Assembly (NCBI GenBank): GCA_965199765.1
Contig: CBDATC010000001.1
Location: 744,001 to 808,000 of the forward strand
Direction of reading: 5' to 3'
From: JAPOXR01 sp965199765
GTDB taxonomy: Bacteria > Pseudomonadota > Alphaproteobacteria > Rhodobacterales > Rhodobacteraceae
Length of the DNA stretch: 64,000 bases
Under the pieces are notes generated by a model. That model was not told where the DNA came from and ran no database searches. It was given only the letters and a program-made list of their open reading frames with translations. Position numbers and translations under genes: made by a program. Shown piece after piece: positions 26,810 through 36,563 of this stretch; positions within the stretch are counted from its first letter, which is position 1; each line of letters opens with the position of its first letter.

Positions 26810-27841
26810 TTAGCCTTTTCTCAAGACTCGACGGCCTAGCAATTCAGCGATCTGAACCGCGTTCAATGCCGCGCCTTTGCGGAGATTGTCCGATACACAC
26901 CAAAGATTCAAACCGTTGGCAGTGGTAAAGTCATCGCGGATGCGACTCACATAGGTAACTGACTCACCGACACAATCTCGGGGTGTCGCGTAGCCGCCAT
27001 CTTTGGATTCATCAATAACAATCAATCCCGGCGACTGCCGGAGGATTTCACGGGCTTCATCAGCCGAGATAGGCTGCTCGAATTCGACATTGATGGCTTC
27101 AGAATGCCCGACGAAGACCGGGACGCGAACGCAGGTGGCGGTGACATTGATGGCTGGATCAATAATCCGCTTTGTTTCCACAACCATCTTCCACTCTTCC
27201 CGAGTCGAACCATCATCAAGAAATTGATCTATGTGTGGAATGACGTTGAATGCGATACGCACTGGATAAACACTGGGTTCGGCTTCTTCGCCAGGAATGT
27301 ACATTGAACGCGTCTGTTCCCATAATTCGTCGATCGCTGCTTTTCCTGATCCTGACACGGATTGATAAGTTGACACAACGACACGCCGAATGGCGGCTCT
27401 TTCATGCAACGGGGCAAGAGCGACGACCATCTGCGCGGTAGAGCAGTTCGGGTTTGCGATAATGTTTCGATTGCGCACATCATCAATCGCTTCGGGATTG
27501 ACTTCAGGAACGATCAGCGGAACCTCTGGATCGTAGCGGAAGAGGGATGAGTTGTCGATGACCACGCAACCCCGTTCCGCCGCCGCCGGGGCGTATGTTT
27601 TCGTCGGTCCGGAACCTGCTGCGAACAAGGCAATGTCCCACCCTTCAAAATCAAATTGCGCAAGATCAGTTACACTGACGCTGCTTCGTCCAAATTCCAC
27701 CTCTTCGCCAACCGAACGGCTTGAAGCGAGCGCTGCGACTTCATCGACAGGAAATTTCCGCTCGGCGAGGATGTTCAGCATTTCACGACCGACGTTCCCG
27801 GTAGCGCCGACCACGGCGACTCTGTAGCCCATGTTCTTCAT
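26810..27841 (-). CDS. asd: Aspartate-semialdehyde dehydrogenase
   Basis: A 343-residue enzyme that reduces beta-aspartyl phosphate with NADPH in the pathway to lysine, threonine and methionine. The nucleotide loop is GATGNVG at 12-18. The active-site cysteine is Cys133 in NPNCSTAQMVV. Further typical parts are QSVSGSGKAAIDEL and RVPVFVGHSEAINVEFE. The length is normal. It is the first gene of a likely three-gene transcript with the aminopeptidase and the NlpC/P60 gene. An in-frame second ATG three codons in is also possible. Confidence 0.96.
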   Translation of the reverse strand: MKNMGYRVAVVGATGNVGREMLNILAERKFPVDEVAALASSRSVGEEVEFGRSSVSVTDLAQFDFEGWDIALFAAGSGPTKTYAPAAAERGCVVIDNSSLFRYDPEVPLIVPEVNPEAIDDVRNRNIIANPNCSTAQMVVALAPLHERAAIRRVVVSTYQSVSGSGKAAIDELWEQTRSMYIPGEEAEPSVYPVRIAFNVIPHIDQFLDDGSTREEWKMVVETKRIIDPAINVTATCVRVPVFVGHSEAINVEFEQPISADEAREILRQSPGLIVIDESKDGGYATPRDCVGESVTYVSRIRDDFTTANGLNLWCVSDNLRKGAALNAVQIAELLGRRVLRKG

Positions 27842-28176
27842 TCCAATTGCTTTGCGGCGTGCTGTTATCTGAACTGCACTCTTGCCAAAAGTCTAAAATT
27901 TCGGATCGACCGAATTGCGTGCACGGAAGTATCTGCTGTTTGGCCACCGCTTGATCGTGTAGATTCCGCAAAAAACCAAGATGATTTCAGCTTACACTCG
28001 AAGAATACTATAATCTAAAGGTAGGAACATTTCTAAACCCACCCAATTTAATGGGCAGCGGATATCTGCCACTTAAACTTGACGCGAACTGATGATTTTT
28101 TGTTAATTTCAGCTAATCGGCGTTATGGTTATAGTACCAGTCCACAAAAAATTTTTCCGGATGGCAGGAGTGCTCG
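27842..28176. other. Divergent intergenic region before the restriction-modification genes
   Basis: About 335 bp, distinctly AT-rich from 27990 to 28150, between asd and the methyltransferase gene. It must carry both promoters. No gene, RNA or repeat is seen. Confidence 0.5.
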
Positions 28177-30732
28177 GTGACTAAACGGTCCAAACCAAAG
28201 TTGCGATCAGTCGAATCTTATGCCCATACGTGCGAGGACAGAGCAAACAATCCGCCTGTAGGACTTGTCACACCAGATACGGATCCAGATACAACCGGCA
28301 AGGAGTATTGGCACGACCCGCATATAGACCCCGAATTAAGTTGGGCAGGTAAAAAACAACACGCGTCATTCGAGGTCCCGACGGTTTCACTACATGTCCA
28401 TGAGCGCATTGATCCCCGCACAATCATCGAGGCTGTGAGGAAAAAAGATGTGCTTCAGTTCCAGCCATCGCTCTTCGATTCATTGGAGGAGAATCCCCCG
28501 ATCCGCCAAGCAATCGAGTTTTATAAACACCGCCATAATTGGACCAATCGACTGATCGCGGGAGACAGCCTGCTAGTCATGAACAGTCTTTTGGAAAAGG
28601 AAGCGTTAGGAGGCAAGGTTCAAACTGTTTATTTTGATCCTCCCTACGGGATAAAGTATGGATCCAACTTTCAACCCTTTGTTAACCGCAAAAGCGTAAC
28701 AGACGGCAAGGATGCAGATCTAACTGCCGAGCCCGAACAAATTCGTGCTTTTCGTGACACGTGGGAACTCGGAATTCATTCCTACCTGAACTATCTCAAA
28801 GACCGCCTGCTGCTGATGCGCGAGCTGCTGAGCGAAAGCGGAAGCTGTTTTGTTCAAATCGGAGACGAAAATGTCCACCGAGTCTCAATCATCATGGATG
28901 AGATTTTTGGAGCTGAAAACCGCATGGCGACAATTACATTTGCCAAAACAAGCGGAAGCTCTGCCAAAGGGCTGCCAGAAGTCGCGGATTACCTGCTTCA
29001 TTACAGCAAAGACCGAAAACAATCCAAATACCGGCAGCTCTACGAAGAACTTTCCAGACAGGAGATTGTCGAAACTTTCGACCGGCATGTTATGGTCGAG
29101 GAACCGGATGGAAGCTGCCGCAAATTGACCGATCTTGAACGGTTCGATCCAGATCGCCATTTACCTAAAGGATCAAGAATATATCAAAGAACTGGACTAG
29201 ACTCACAGGGCGTGTCAGTCACGGGCCGTTCAGAACCTTACATATATGACGGGAGGGTGTTCAACTGCTCGAAAAACAGACAATGGTCTGTGTCGTCAGA
29301 AGCGATGGACCGGCTTGCGGATATGGGAAGGCTGGAGGCACTATCCGGTCCAACGTCTCTGAGATGGAAGAAGTATGAGGATGAATATCCAGGAAGGCGC
29401 ATCAACAATATCTGGCCTCAACAGATGTATCCCAGCGACAAACGTTATGTGGTTGAAACGTCTGTTAAGGCGGTGATGCGCTGCATTTTGATGACTTCCG
29501 ATCCTGGCGATCTGGTATTCGACCCGACATGCGGGAGCGGAACAACTGCCTTTGCAGCGGAGCAGTATGGACGGCGATGGATAACCTGCGACACATCGCG
29601 CGTCGCGGTCTCACTGGCAAAGCAACGGCTTATGACCGCTAAGTTTGACTATTACGAGCTTAACCGGCCAGATGAAGGAGTTGGTAGCGGATTCAAATAT
29701 AAGCGAATACCGAAGGTATCTCCGAGCACACTATCGGGAGTTGCATCCAAGTCCGATATCCTCCTTTATGACCAACCTTTGCAGGACAGGAACAAAAGTC
29801 GAGTCACAGGGCCTTTTACCGTGGAAGCAGTTCCAGCACCGACGGTAAAACCGATTGCCGATTTCAAGGTCCCTGATCCAATGCCAGCTGACAATTCTGT
29901 CAATCGAATGGGTGAGACGGTCCGACAGGCGGAATGGCGCGACGAATTGTTCCGCACGGGGATCCGCGGAAAACAAGGTCAAAGGCTGACATTTTCCCGA
30001 CTGGAATCATGTCCGGGGACTCGCTGGCTGCATGCGGATGGCGAAATCGATCTTGTATCCAGCGGCTCCCTTTCGGAGCTGGAACGGGTCGTGGTTTCCT
30101 TCGGCCCGGAGCACGCACCGTTAGAGCAAAAACAAGTGGAACACGCAGTCTCAGAGGCGCAATCGTTAGCCCCTAAGCCCAAAATTATTATCTTCGCCGG
30201 ATTTCAGTTCGACCCGGAGGCCGCAAAGGATATCGAGGAGATGAATTGGCCGGGTGTCACTTTACTGCGGGCGCAGATGAATGCCGACCTTTTCACGGAG
30301 GACCTCAAAAAGAAGCGTTCGAGCAATGAAAGTTTCTGGCTTATCGGACAACCCGACATCGCATTGGAAAAAGTCGCGATTGTGCAGGATAAGCCCAGAT
30401 ACCAGGTATCGGTGCGCGGGTTTGACTACTACAACATACAATCAGGCAATGTAGAATCCGGCGATGAAAAACGGATTGCGATATGGATGCTTGATCCCGA
30501 CTATGACGGGCGAAGTCTGTTTCCGAGACAGGTTTTTTTTCCCATGGCCGGCAACGGCGATGGCTGGGCCGAGCTGGCCAAAAATCTTAAAGCTGAGATC
30601 GATCATGAGCTGATCAAGGAATATCGCGGGACCGTCTCTCTACCATTTGAGGCTGGAGAGCATGAACAGGTGGCCGTGAAGATCGTTGATGACCGCGGTG
30701 TGGAAAGCCTCAAGATTTTGCATTTAACCTAA
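28177..30732 (+). CDS. mod: Type III restriction-modification DNA methyltransferase (Mod)
   Basis: An 851-residue DNA-methylating subunit that should recognise the target site and methylate adenine or cytosine-N4. The catalytic motif DPPYG is at residues 154-158. The SAM-binding motif comes later, as DPTCGSGTTAFA near 449-460. This order marks the beta class of type III Mod proteins. The C-terminal 350 residues should hold the target-recognition and partner-binding parts. The start is GTG, preceded by a GGAG-containing stretch. The restriction gene follows after 45 bp on the same strand, so this is an intact two-gene system. The recognition sequence is unknown. Confidence 0.92.
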   Translation: MTKRSKPKLRSVESYAHTCEDRANNPPVGLVTPDTDPDTTGKEYWHDPHIDPELSWAGKKQHASFEVPTVSLHVHERIDPRTIIEAVRKKDVLQFQPSLFDSLEENPPIRQAIEFYKHRHNWTNRLIAGDSLLVMNSLLEKEALGGKVQTVYFDPPYGIKYGSNFQPFVNRKSVTDGKDADLTAEPEQIRAFRDTWELGIHSYLNYLKDRLLLMRELLSESGSCFVQIGDENVHRVSIIMDEIFGAENRMATITFAKTSGSSAKGLPEVADYLLHYSKDRKQSKYRQLYEELSRQEIVETFDRHVMVEEPDGSCRKLTDLERFDPDRHLPKGSRIYQRTGLDSQGVSVTGRSEPYIYDGRVFNCSKNRQWSVSSEAMDRLADMGRLEALSGPTSLRWKKYEDEYPGRRINNIWPQQMYPSDKRYVVETSVKAVMRCILMTSDPGDLVFDPTCGSGTTAFAAEQYGRRWITCDTSRVAVSLAKQRLMTAKFDYYELNRPDEGVGSGFKYKRIPKVSPSTLSGVASKSDILLYDQPLQDRNKSRVTGPFTVEAVPAPTVKPIADFKVPDPMPADNSVNRMGETVRQAEWRDELFRTGIRGKQGQRLTFSRLESCPGTRWLHADGEIDLVSSGSLSELERVVVSFGPEHAPLEQKQVEHAVSEAQSLAPKPKIIIFAGFQFDPEAAKDIEEMNWPGVTLLRAQMNADLFTEDLKKKRSSNESFWLIGQPDIALEKVAIVQDKPRYQVSVRGFDYYNIQSGNVESGDEKRIAIWMLDPDYDGRSLFPRQVFFPMAGNGDGWAELAKNLKAEIDHELIKEYRGTVSLPFEAGEHEQVAVKIVDDRGVESLKILHLT

Positions 30733-30777
30733 CGGCGCAGACGTTCGGAACGTGCGAGTGATGCTCAGGGGACAGTG

Positions 30778-33546
30778 ATGGCTCAGGCGATGATTGATCA
30801 GTTGATCATCAATTCACCCTATGAGGAACCGGGACGTCATTGGCATTACGACCAAGTCACCCGTCAATTCGATTTGAAGAATGGTCGTCGTTCCGCCGGA
30901 TATGTGATTGCTAGTCCGGCGGCCAAAGCGTTCGATGATCCTGGGGCGTTCGTTGAGATCCAGCTGGTCAATGCGATACGAGCGCGGGTCGCCGAATGGC
31001 GCGGGAAGGGGTATCCAGGAGTTTCGGGGATCACACGGCGTCTGATCGATTATTGGTACAATCCTGAAGAATTCGACGAACGAAGGTTCTTTTTTTGCCA
31101 GCTTGAAGCCGCGGAGACTTTGATATGGCTGTTAGAAGCTCCGGAAGCGGATAAGGTTGGCATTGAAATTTGTTCGGATGGCGGCGCGTTCAAGCGCCGT
31201 TGCGCGAAAATGGCGACCGGGACGGGAAAAACCGTTGTCATGGCAATGGTCATTGCTTGGCAGATTTTGAACAAAGTCAGCTATCCAAGGGACACGCGCT
31301 TTTCTAAAAATGTGCTGGTCGTTGCGCCAGGTTTAACGATCAAGAATAGGCTGGCCGTTCTTAAACCCTCGCATTCTGAAAACTACTATGAGGTTTTCCG
31401 CATTGTTCCGCCGGACCTCTTGGAAAAACTGCGCCAAGGAAAGGTCGCGGTTAAGAACTGGCATGCGCTCAACTGGGAAAGCGAAGAAAAAATCACGCAG
31501 AAACGGGGGGTCGATAAGCGCGGTGCCAAGAGCGATGAAGCCTTCGTGCGGGATGTGCTCGGCGATATGGCCAGTGCGCGTGGATTATTGGTGATCAATG
31601 ATGAAGCCCACCATGCATGGCGAGCGAAGGAGAGTTTCCGAGCGAAAGGAGTCAACAAGAATGAGATCGAGCAGGCGACGAAATGGATTGGCGGCCTAGA
31701 CCGGATCGAACGCGCACGGGGGATCACCGCATGTTACGATTTTTCAGCAACGCCGTTCGTCCCCTCGGGACGACAAAGCTCCGGTGAAGCATTGTTTGAA
31801 TGGATCGTGAGCGATTTCGGTCTGAATGATGCCATTGAATCTGGATTGGTAAAGACGCCGAGAGTAGTCATCCGCGATGATGCCCTGCCTAATGCTGCAA
31901 CATATGAATCACGGCTCTTTCACATCTATCAGGACGAAGATGTCAAAGAAGATCTGAACAGAAAGGCTGATCCTAGCGATCCGTTGCCGGATCTGGTCGT
32001 CAACGGTTTTTATCTGCTTGGCTATGATTGGAAAAAAACCGCTGAGGAATGGAAGGCTCGGTCAGCCCCCTCCCGGCCGGTCATGATCACTGTCGCAAAC
32101 CGCACTGAAACGGCGGCGCGAGTCAAGTTTTCGTTTGATAATGGCCGCATTCGCATTGCTGAGCTATGTGATCCAAAGCGCACCCTTCATATCGATTCAA
32201 AAGTGCTGGCAAACGCGGAAGCGACGTCCACTGAATTGGACGAGTTCAACAGTCAAGCGTCCAAATCAACAAAGCAGGAGAAAGCCGAACAGCTTCGGCG
32301 ACAAGTCAACACTGTTGGGGTTCCAGGAAAAGAAGGCGCTGACATACAAAATGTCATCTCTGTCGGAATGCTCTCTGAAGGCTGGGATACAAAAACTGTG
32401 ACTCACATCATGGGGTTACGCGCCTTTTCCAGCCAATTGCTTTGTGAACAGGTGGTTGGACGAGGTTTGCGGCGGACCGCGTACGAGGCGCAGCCGGAGA
32501 CTGGGCTGTTCGAACCGGAATATGTTAATGTCTTCGGCGTGCCATTCACATTTCTGCCCTATGAGAGCCGTCCGGGCACACTTCCCGCGAGTTCGATCCC
32601 CACGACCATGATCCAGCCGTCGCCGGAAAAGCGGCAATTCGAAATTCTATGGCCTAACGTGATCCGCATCCATCACGAATTGCGCCTGTCTCTCTCGTTG
32701 GACTGGAACTCGGCACGTAAACTCTGTCTAGATGCCGGCACGACAGCAATTTTAGCCGAACTTGCTCCGGTGGTCGACGGAAAGCCGGACACAAGCAAGA
32801 TCAAGACGATAGAATTGGAGAATCTAGCTCGTGAATATCGAATGCAAAGGATCGCTTTCGAGACGGCACGGGATGTGTATGGCGCCATGGAGCCAAGATG
32901 GCCCGGAGGCCGAGTTGCTGCCATCGCTCAGCTGATACCTCTGATCGAACAATTCATTTGCTCGGATAAGATCGAAATTCATCCGCGTGAATTCGAAACT
33001 AACGAGCTGAAACGGCGTCTGTTGATCACGTTGGAGATGAACCGGCTGGTCCGGCATATCTGGCAGATGCTCCGATGTGAGAACATAAAATCCGTAGAAC
33101 CGGTTCTTGATCAGTCCCAGCCTATCCTCTCCACTGGCGAAATGCGCCCATGGCATACCAGAAAACCATGCAAACCAGCCTTGCGCAGCCATATCAATTT
33201 CTGTGTTTGCGATAGCAGCTGGGAAGCATCTGACGCATACGTTCTAGACCGCGCTCCAGAAGTGGAGGCATGGGCAAAGAACGACCATTTGGGCTTTGAA
33301 ATCGTTTATATTTTCCGTGGTGTGGTAAGAAAGTACCGTCCAGACTTTCTAATCCGGCTGAAATCGGGAAGAATGCTGATTTTAGAAACCAAAGGGGTTG
33401 AGACCGAGCAGGATCGAGTCAAGCAGGAATTTCTGAAAGAATGGGTGCGCGCTGTGAATTCTCATGGGGGATTTGGCCAATGGTCATGCGATGTAGCAAG
33501 ACAACCGGGAGAAATTCGGTCGATCCTCGCCGCTTGCCGAAGTTGA
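30778..33546 (+). CDS. res: Type III restriction enzyme helicase-nuclease subunit (Res)
   Basis: A 922-residue superfamily 2 ATPase with a C-terminal nuclease. Walker A is ATGTGKT (146-152), Walker B is DEAH (275-278), and the SAT motif is FSATPF (from 322). Helicase motifs V and VI lie in SEGWDTKTVTHIMG and QVVGRGLRRTAY. The nuclease core is PDF...ETK, with Asp856, Glu870 and Lys872, the PD-(D/E)XK arrangement of type III enzymes. I start at ATG 30778, with GGGG six bases upstream. All motifs are intact, so the system is probably active. Some databases would place this in a specific Res subfamily (BPTD_3080-like), which I cannot check. Confidence 0.9.
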   Translation: MAQAMIDQLIINSPYEEPGRHWHYDQVTRQFDLKNGRRSAGYVIASPAAKAFDDPGAFVEIQLVNAIRARVAEWRGKGYPGVSGITRRLIDYWYNPEEFDERRFFFCQLEAAETLIWLLEAPEADKVGIEICSDGGAFKRRCAKMATGTGKTVVMAMVIAWQILNKVSYPRDTRFSKNVLVVAPGLTIKNRLAVLKPSHSENYYEVFRIVPPDLLEKLRQGKVAVKNWHALNWESEEKITQKRGVDKRGAKSDEAFVRDVLGDMASARGLLVINDEAHHAWRAKESFRAKGVNKNEIEQATKWIGGLDRIERARGITACYDFSATPFVPSGRQSSGEALFEWIVSDFGLNDAIESGLVKTPRVVIRDDALPNAATYESRLFHIYQDEDVKEDLNRKADPSDPLPDLVVNGFYLLGYDWKKTAEEWKARSAPSRPVMITVANRTETAARVKFSFDNGRIRIAELCDPKRTLHIDSKVLANAEATSTELDEFNSQASKSTKQEKAEQLRRQVNTVGVPGKEGADIQNVISVGMLSEGWDTKTVTHIMGLRAFSSQLLCEQVVGRGLRRTAYEAQPETGLFEPEYVNVFGVPFTFLPYESRPGTLPASSIPTTMIQPSPEKRQFEILWPNVIRIHHELRLSLSLDWNSARKLCLDAGTTAILAELAPVVDGKPDTSKIKTIELENLAREYRMQRIAFETARDVYGAMEPRWPGGRVAAIAQLIPLIEQFICSDKIEIHPREFETNELKRRLLITLEMNRLVRHIWQMLRCENIKSVEPVLDQSQPILSTGEMRPWHTRKPCKPALRSHINFCVCDSSWEASDAYVLDRAPEVEAWAKNDHLGFEIVYIFRGVVRKYRPDFLIRLKSGRMLILETKGVETEQDRVKQEFLKEWVRAVNSHGGFGQWSCDVARQPGEIRSILAACRS

Positions 33547-33938
33547 ATGAACACAACGAATTGATGATGAATAATTCCCCGGAGAAAACAACCTGCGGAT
33601 ACAGCATTGATCATTAGAAAATCGGTTAAGCCGAAGATGTAGTTTTCTTGCCAGGCCGAGTTACCTGTTCGATGTGCTAGGAATTGTTCAAGACAAGTTC
33701 TAGATCACAATCGGTTTAATAACCGGGGAAATCCGGAAAACCAAAAGCTTCGTATTCTTCAGTCCTGATGCCCGGACCGCGTATGGGTACGTAGATTTTT
33801 TTGCTTGATCAAGTGCAGATTTCAGCATCGTCTATTAGGTGGAATCACATCCGAAGCATTCGCGGTTTGAATTTCGGAAAGAACCAAATCTGCTTCAACA
33901 GTGAACCATTGAATCATTGTTTAAGTTGTCAGTCAATG
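33547..33938. other. Intergenic stretch, no gene seen
   Basis: About 390 bp between the restriction gene and tRNA-Pro, AT-rich. No open frame, hairpin terminator or repeat that I can support. Confidence 0.5.
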
Positions 33939-34015
33939 TGGTCGGAGTGGCGAGATTTGAACTCACGGCCCCTGCCTCCCGAAGACAGTGCTCTACCAAG
34001 CTGAGCTACACTCCG
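33939..34015 (-). tRNA. tRNA-Pro (anticodon CGG)
   Basis: A 77-nt cloverleaf on the minus strand. The acceptor stem CGGAGTG pairs with CACTCCG, and CCA is encoded. The D-arm holds TAGCTCAGCTTGGTAGAGCA. The anticodon loop TTCGGGA gives CGG. The T-arm loop is TTCAAAT. It lies at the edge of the restriction-modification insert. Confidence 0.95.
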
Positions 34016-34340
34016 ATATTTCTAAAACGGTTACCCACTCCAACTTGATCTGTCAAGTTTTGACCAGCCGACGGATTGGTGATTACCCGGCTGTGAAACA
34101 GGGCTGAAATCCAAGGTGCTGACAGTAATTTCAAAACCACCAAAGAAAATTTCAGCGGCATTCAAAAGGCGCTAAAGTTCCAAAGCAGGTTGGAGCCCAC
34201 TATTCGGTTTGCCATGGCTCAGCCGATCGGCATCTTATTGCTCGGTCGAACAGAAAAAAAATCCACCCGACCAAACCGAACCGGTATTGCCGACTTGATT
34301 CACAAAACCTTGTTATGTCTAAAACAGATCGGAGCGCCTC
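34016..34340. other. Intergenic region with likely divergent promoters
   Basis: About 325 bp between tRNA-Pro (minus) and the SDR gene (plus). It should contain the promoters of both. No gene seen; specific hexamers not assigned. Confidence 0.45.
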
Positions 34341-35057
34341 ATGGCACCAAATAGTCCCAAATCGCCAGTCGCGCTGATTTCAGGAGCAAACCGCGGAATC
34401 GGAGCATCAATCGCACGCGAATTGCATGCGGCAGGTTATTCGCTCAGTCTCGGTGCGCGATGCGTGGCTTCCTTGGAAAACGCGCATGGACCAGAAACGG
34501 CTGATTGCATGCATTGCCTCTTCGATGCCCAAGACAAAGACAGCGCAGCGGCGTGGGTCGAGCGCACACTCAAACGGTTTCAACGAATTGATGTTCTCGT
34601 CAACAATGCCGGTTCAGCCGAACGAATTTCACTTCTCGACGACAACGAGGAGGGTCTCGATAGACTCTGGGAAATCAACGTCAAAGCCCCGCTTCGCATG
34701 ACACGGCTTTGTCTGCCGCATTTGGCCAAATCCGGGCGTGGACGCATTATCAACATCGCATCACTTTCGGGAAAAAGAGCCCGCAATGCATATGTTGGAT
34801 ACAATATGACAAAATTCGCGATGCTGGGACTGAGCCATACAACTCGGCATGTTGCATGGGATCAAGGCGTTAGGGTCACAGCGGTCTGTCCAAGTTTTGT
34901 CAAAACTGACATGACCGCCGACGTGACCCGAATTGATCGTGATGAAATGATCGATCCCGACACCTTGGCTGGGTTGGTTCGGCATGTTATTGAACTTCCC
35001 AACAACGCTGCGATTGCCGAACTGCTTGTGAACTGCCTTCAGGAAGATATGCTTTAG
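34341..35057 (+). CDS. Short-chain dehydrogenase/reductase
   Basis: A 238-residue NAD(P)-dependent oxidoreductase. The cofactor motif reads SGANRGIG (Ser replaces the usual Thr). NNAG follows at the end of the fourth strand. The catalytic serine is in INIASLSGKR, and the catalytic pair is in GYNMTKFAM (Tyr-x3-Lys). The C-terminus TVAV-like PSFVKTDMTADV is typical. The substrate cannot be told. It stands alone, convergent with leuB. Confidence 0.92.
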   Translation: MAPNSPKSPVALISGANRGIGASIARELHAAGYSLSLGARCVASLENAHGPETADCMHCLFDAQDKDSAAAWVERTLKRFQRIDVLVNNAGSAERISLLDDNEEGLDRLWEINVKAPLRMTRLCLPHLAKSGRGRIINIASLSGKRARNAYVGYNMTKFAMLGLSHTTRHVAWDQGVRVTAVCPSFVKTDMTADVTRIDRDEMIDPDTLAGLVRHVIELPNNAAIAELLVNCLQEDML

Positions 35058-35121
35058 CCGAGGCGAGCGCCGTCCATCCGCTGATCGCACGCGCCCTACT
35101 AAATTCTACGCTATGCGAACC

Positions 35122-36231
35122 TCATATAGATGCTCCCAGCTGTCTGAGAACCGCATCTCCCATTTCGGATGTTGATACCGGTTCAGCGCCTTCGACCTGC
35201 AACAAGTCAGGCGTCCGCACTCCATCAGCAAGCGCGCCTTCAACTGCAGCCTCAAGCCTGTCTGCCTCTTCTTTGAGGTCAAAAGAGTAGCGGAGCGCCA
35301 TTGCAAACGACAAAATGGAAGCGCACGGGTTGGCTTTGCCAAGACCGGTGATATCCGGAGCGGAACCATGAACCGGTTCATAAAGGGCCTTCGGACGGCT
35401 TCCATCAACCGCCGTTCCAAGAGAAGCCGATGGCAACATTCCGAGTGATCCCGAAAGCATGGCCGCCGCATCCGACAGAATATCGCCGAACAAGTTGTCG
35501 GTTACGATCACATCAAACTGGCGCGGCCAGCGAACGAGCTGCATTGCGCCTGCATCCGCATACATATGTGAAAGTTCGACATCCGGGTATTCGTTGTCTG
35601 CAACCCACTGAACCTCCTCGCGCCACAACACACCCGACTCCATCACATTGGCCTTTTCCATTGAACAGACTTTGCCATCTCTTCGTCGAGCCAATTCAAA
35701 GGCTGTCCGGGCAACCCTCCGTATTTCGTTCGTCGTGTAACGCTGCGTGTTCACACCGATGCGTCCGCCTTCATTGTCAGGCGTTATGCCGCGAGGTTCT
35801 CCAAAATACACACCCGAAGTGAGTTCTCGAACAATCATGATATTGAGGCCAGCAACAATCTCAGGTTTCAGCGAAGAAAAGTCAGCCAGCGCATCAAAAC
35901 AGATTGCCGGACGCAGATTTGCAAATAGATCCAGTTCCTTTCGCAGACGCAGCAACCCCCGTTCGGGCTTAACACTGAAGTCCAGACTATCGTATGCAGG
36001 CGCACCGGCCGCGCCCAAAAGGATTGCATCCGCTCGTCGGGCCCGTTCCATGGTGTCTTCGTGGAGAGGGGTTCCATGGACATCGTATGCAGCGCCTCCA
36101 ATCAAATCCTCTTCGACTTTGAAATCAATGCCTCTGCAGTCACAAAACCAATCGATAATCCGCTTGACCTCGGCCATGACCTCTGGGCCAATTCCATCTC
36201 CTGGAAGCATCAGCAATTGATATCCAGCCAT
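35122..36231 (-). CDS. leuB: 3-isopropylmalate dehydrogenase
   Basis: A 369-residue NAD-dependent enzyme that oxidatively decarboxylates 3-isopropylmalate in leucine synthesis. Family motifs are MLPGDGIGPEVM, ERGLLRLRKELDLFANLRP, the catalytic lysine in SMEKANVME, the metal-binding aspartates in VTDNLFGDILSDAAAML, and the NAD-adenosine loop EPVHGSAPDITGLGKANP. I start at 36231, preceded by GGAG at good spacing; a reading 12 codons longer has no such site. No leuC or leuD is adjacent. Confidence 0.95.
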   Translation of the reverse strand: MAGYQLLMLPGDGIGPEVMAEVKRIIDWFCDCRGIDFKVEEDLIGGAAYDVHGTPLHEDTMERARRADAILLGAAGAPAYDSLDFSVKPERGLLRLRKELDLFANLRPAICFDALADFSSLKPEIVAGLNIMIVRELTSGVYFGEPRGITPDNEGGRIGVNTQRYTTNEIRRVARTAFELARRRDGKVCSMEKANVMESGVLWREEVQWVADNEYPDVELSHMYADAGAMQLVRWPRQFDVIVTDNLFGDILSDAAAMLSGSLGMLPSASLGTAVDGSRPKALYEPVHGSAPDITGLGKANPCASILSFAMALRYSFDLKEEADRLEAAVEGALADGVRTPDLLQVEGAEPVSTSEMGDAVLRQLGASI

Positions 36232-36563
36232 TCCTAACTCCAATTCTTGATATCTGTTCGTCTGCACTGTGCCGCAGCTCCACCGGCCGACACTTTCCTA
36301 AATCCAATTTATCCGGATAACTAGCGCAGAATTCTCAGGCACAAGCGATCCAAACCTTCTAAGGTGTCGGCTCACCGCCGCACAGCCACTCTTCGGAACG
36401 TTCCCCTACGCTGTCGCGACTCAAGCAAAACCAAACGGAATCCGAATTGTCACAACTGATCTGTCCGTTGATCTATGGTTCAAATTTCCCTGCACCAAAT
36501 CTTCAGACTTAAGATCTTTTGGACAGTCTATCCGGCCCGAATTGAAACAAAAACTCCGGTCTG
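36232..36563. other. Intergenic stretch, no gene seen
   Basis: About 330 bp between the MttB-like gene and leuB. It probably holds the leuB promoter. No other feature supported. Confidence 0.4.
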
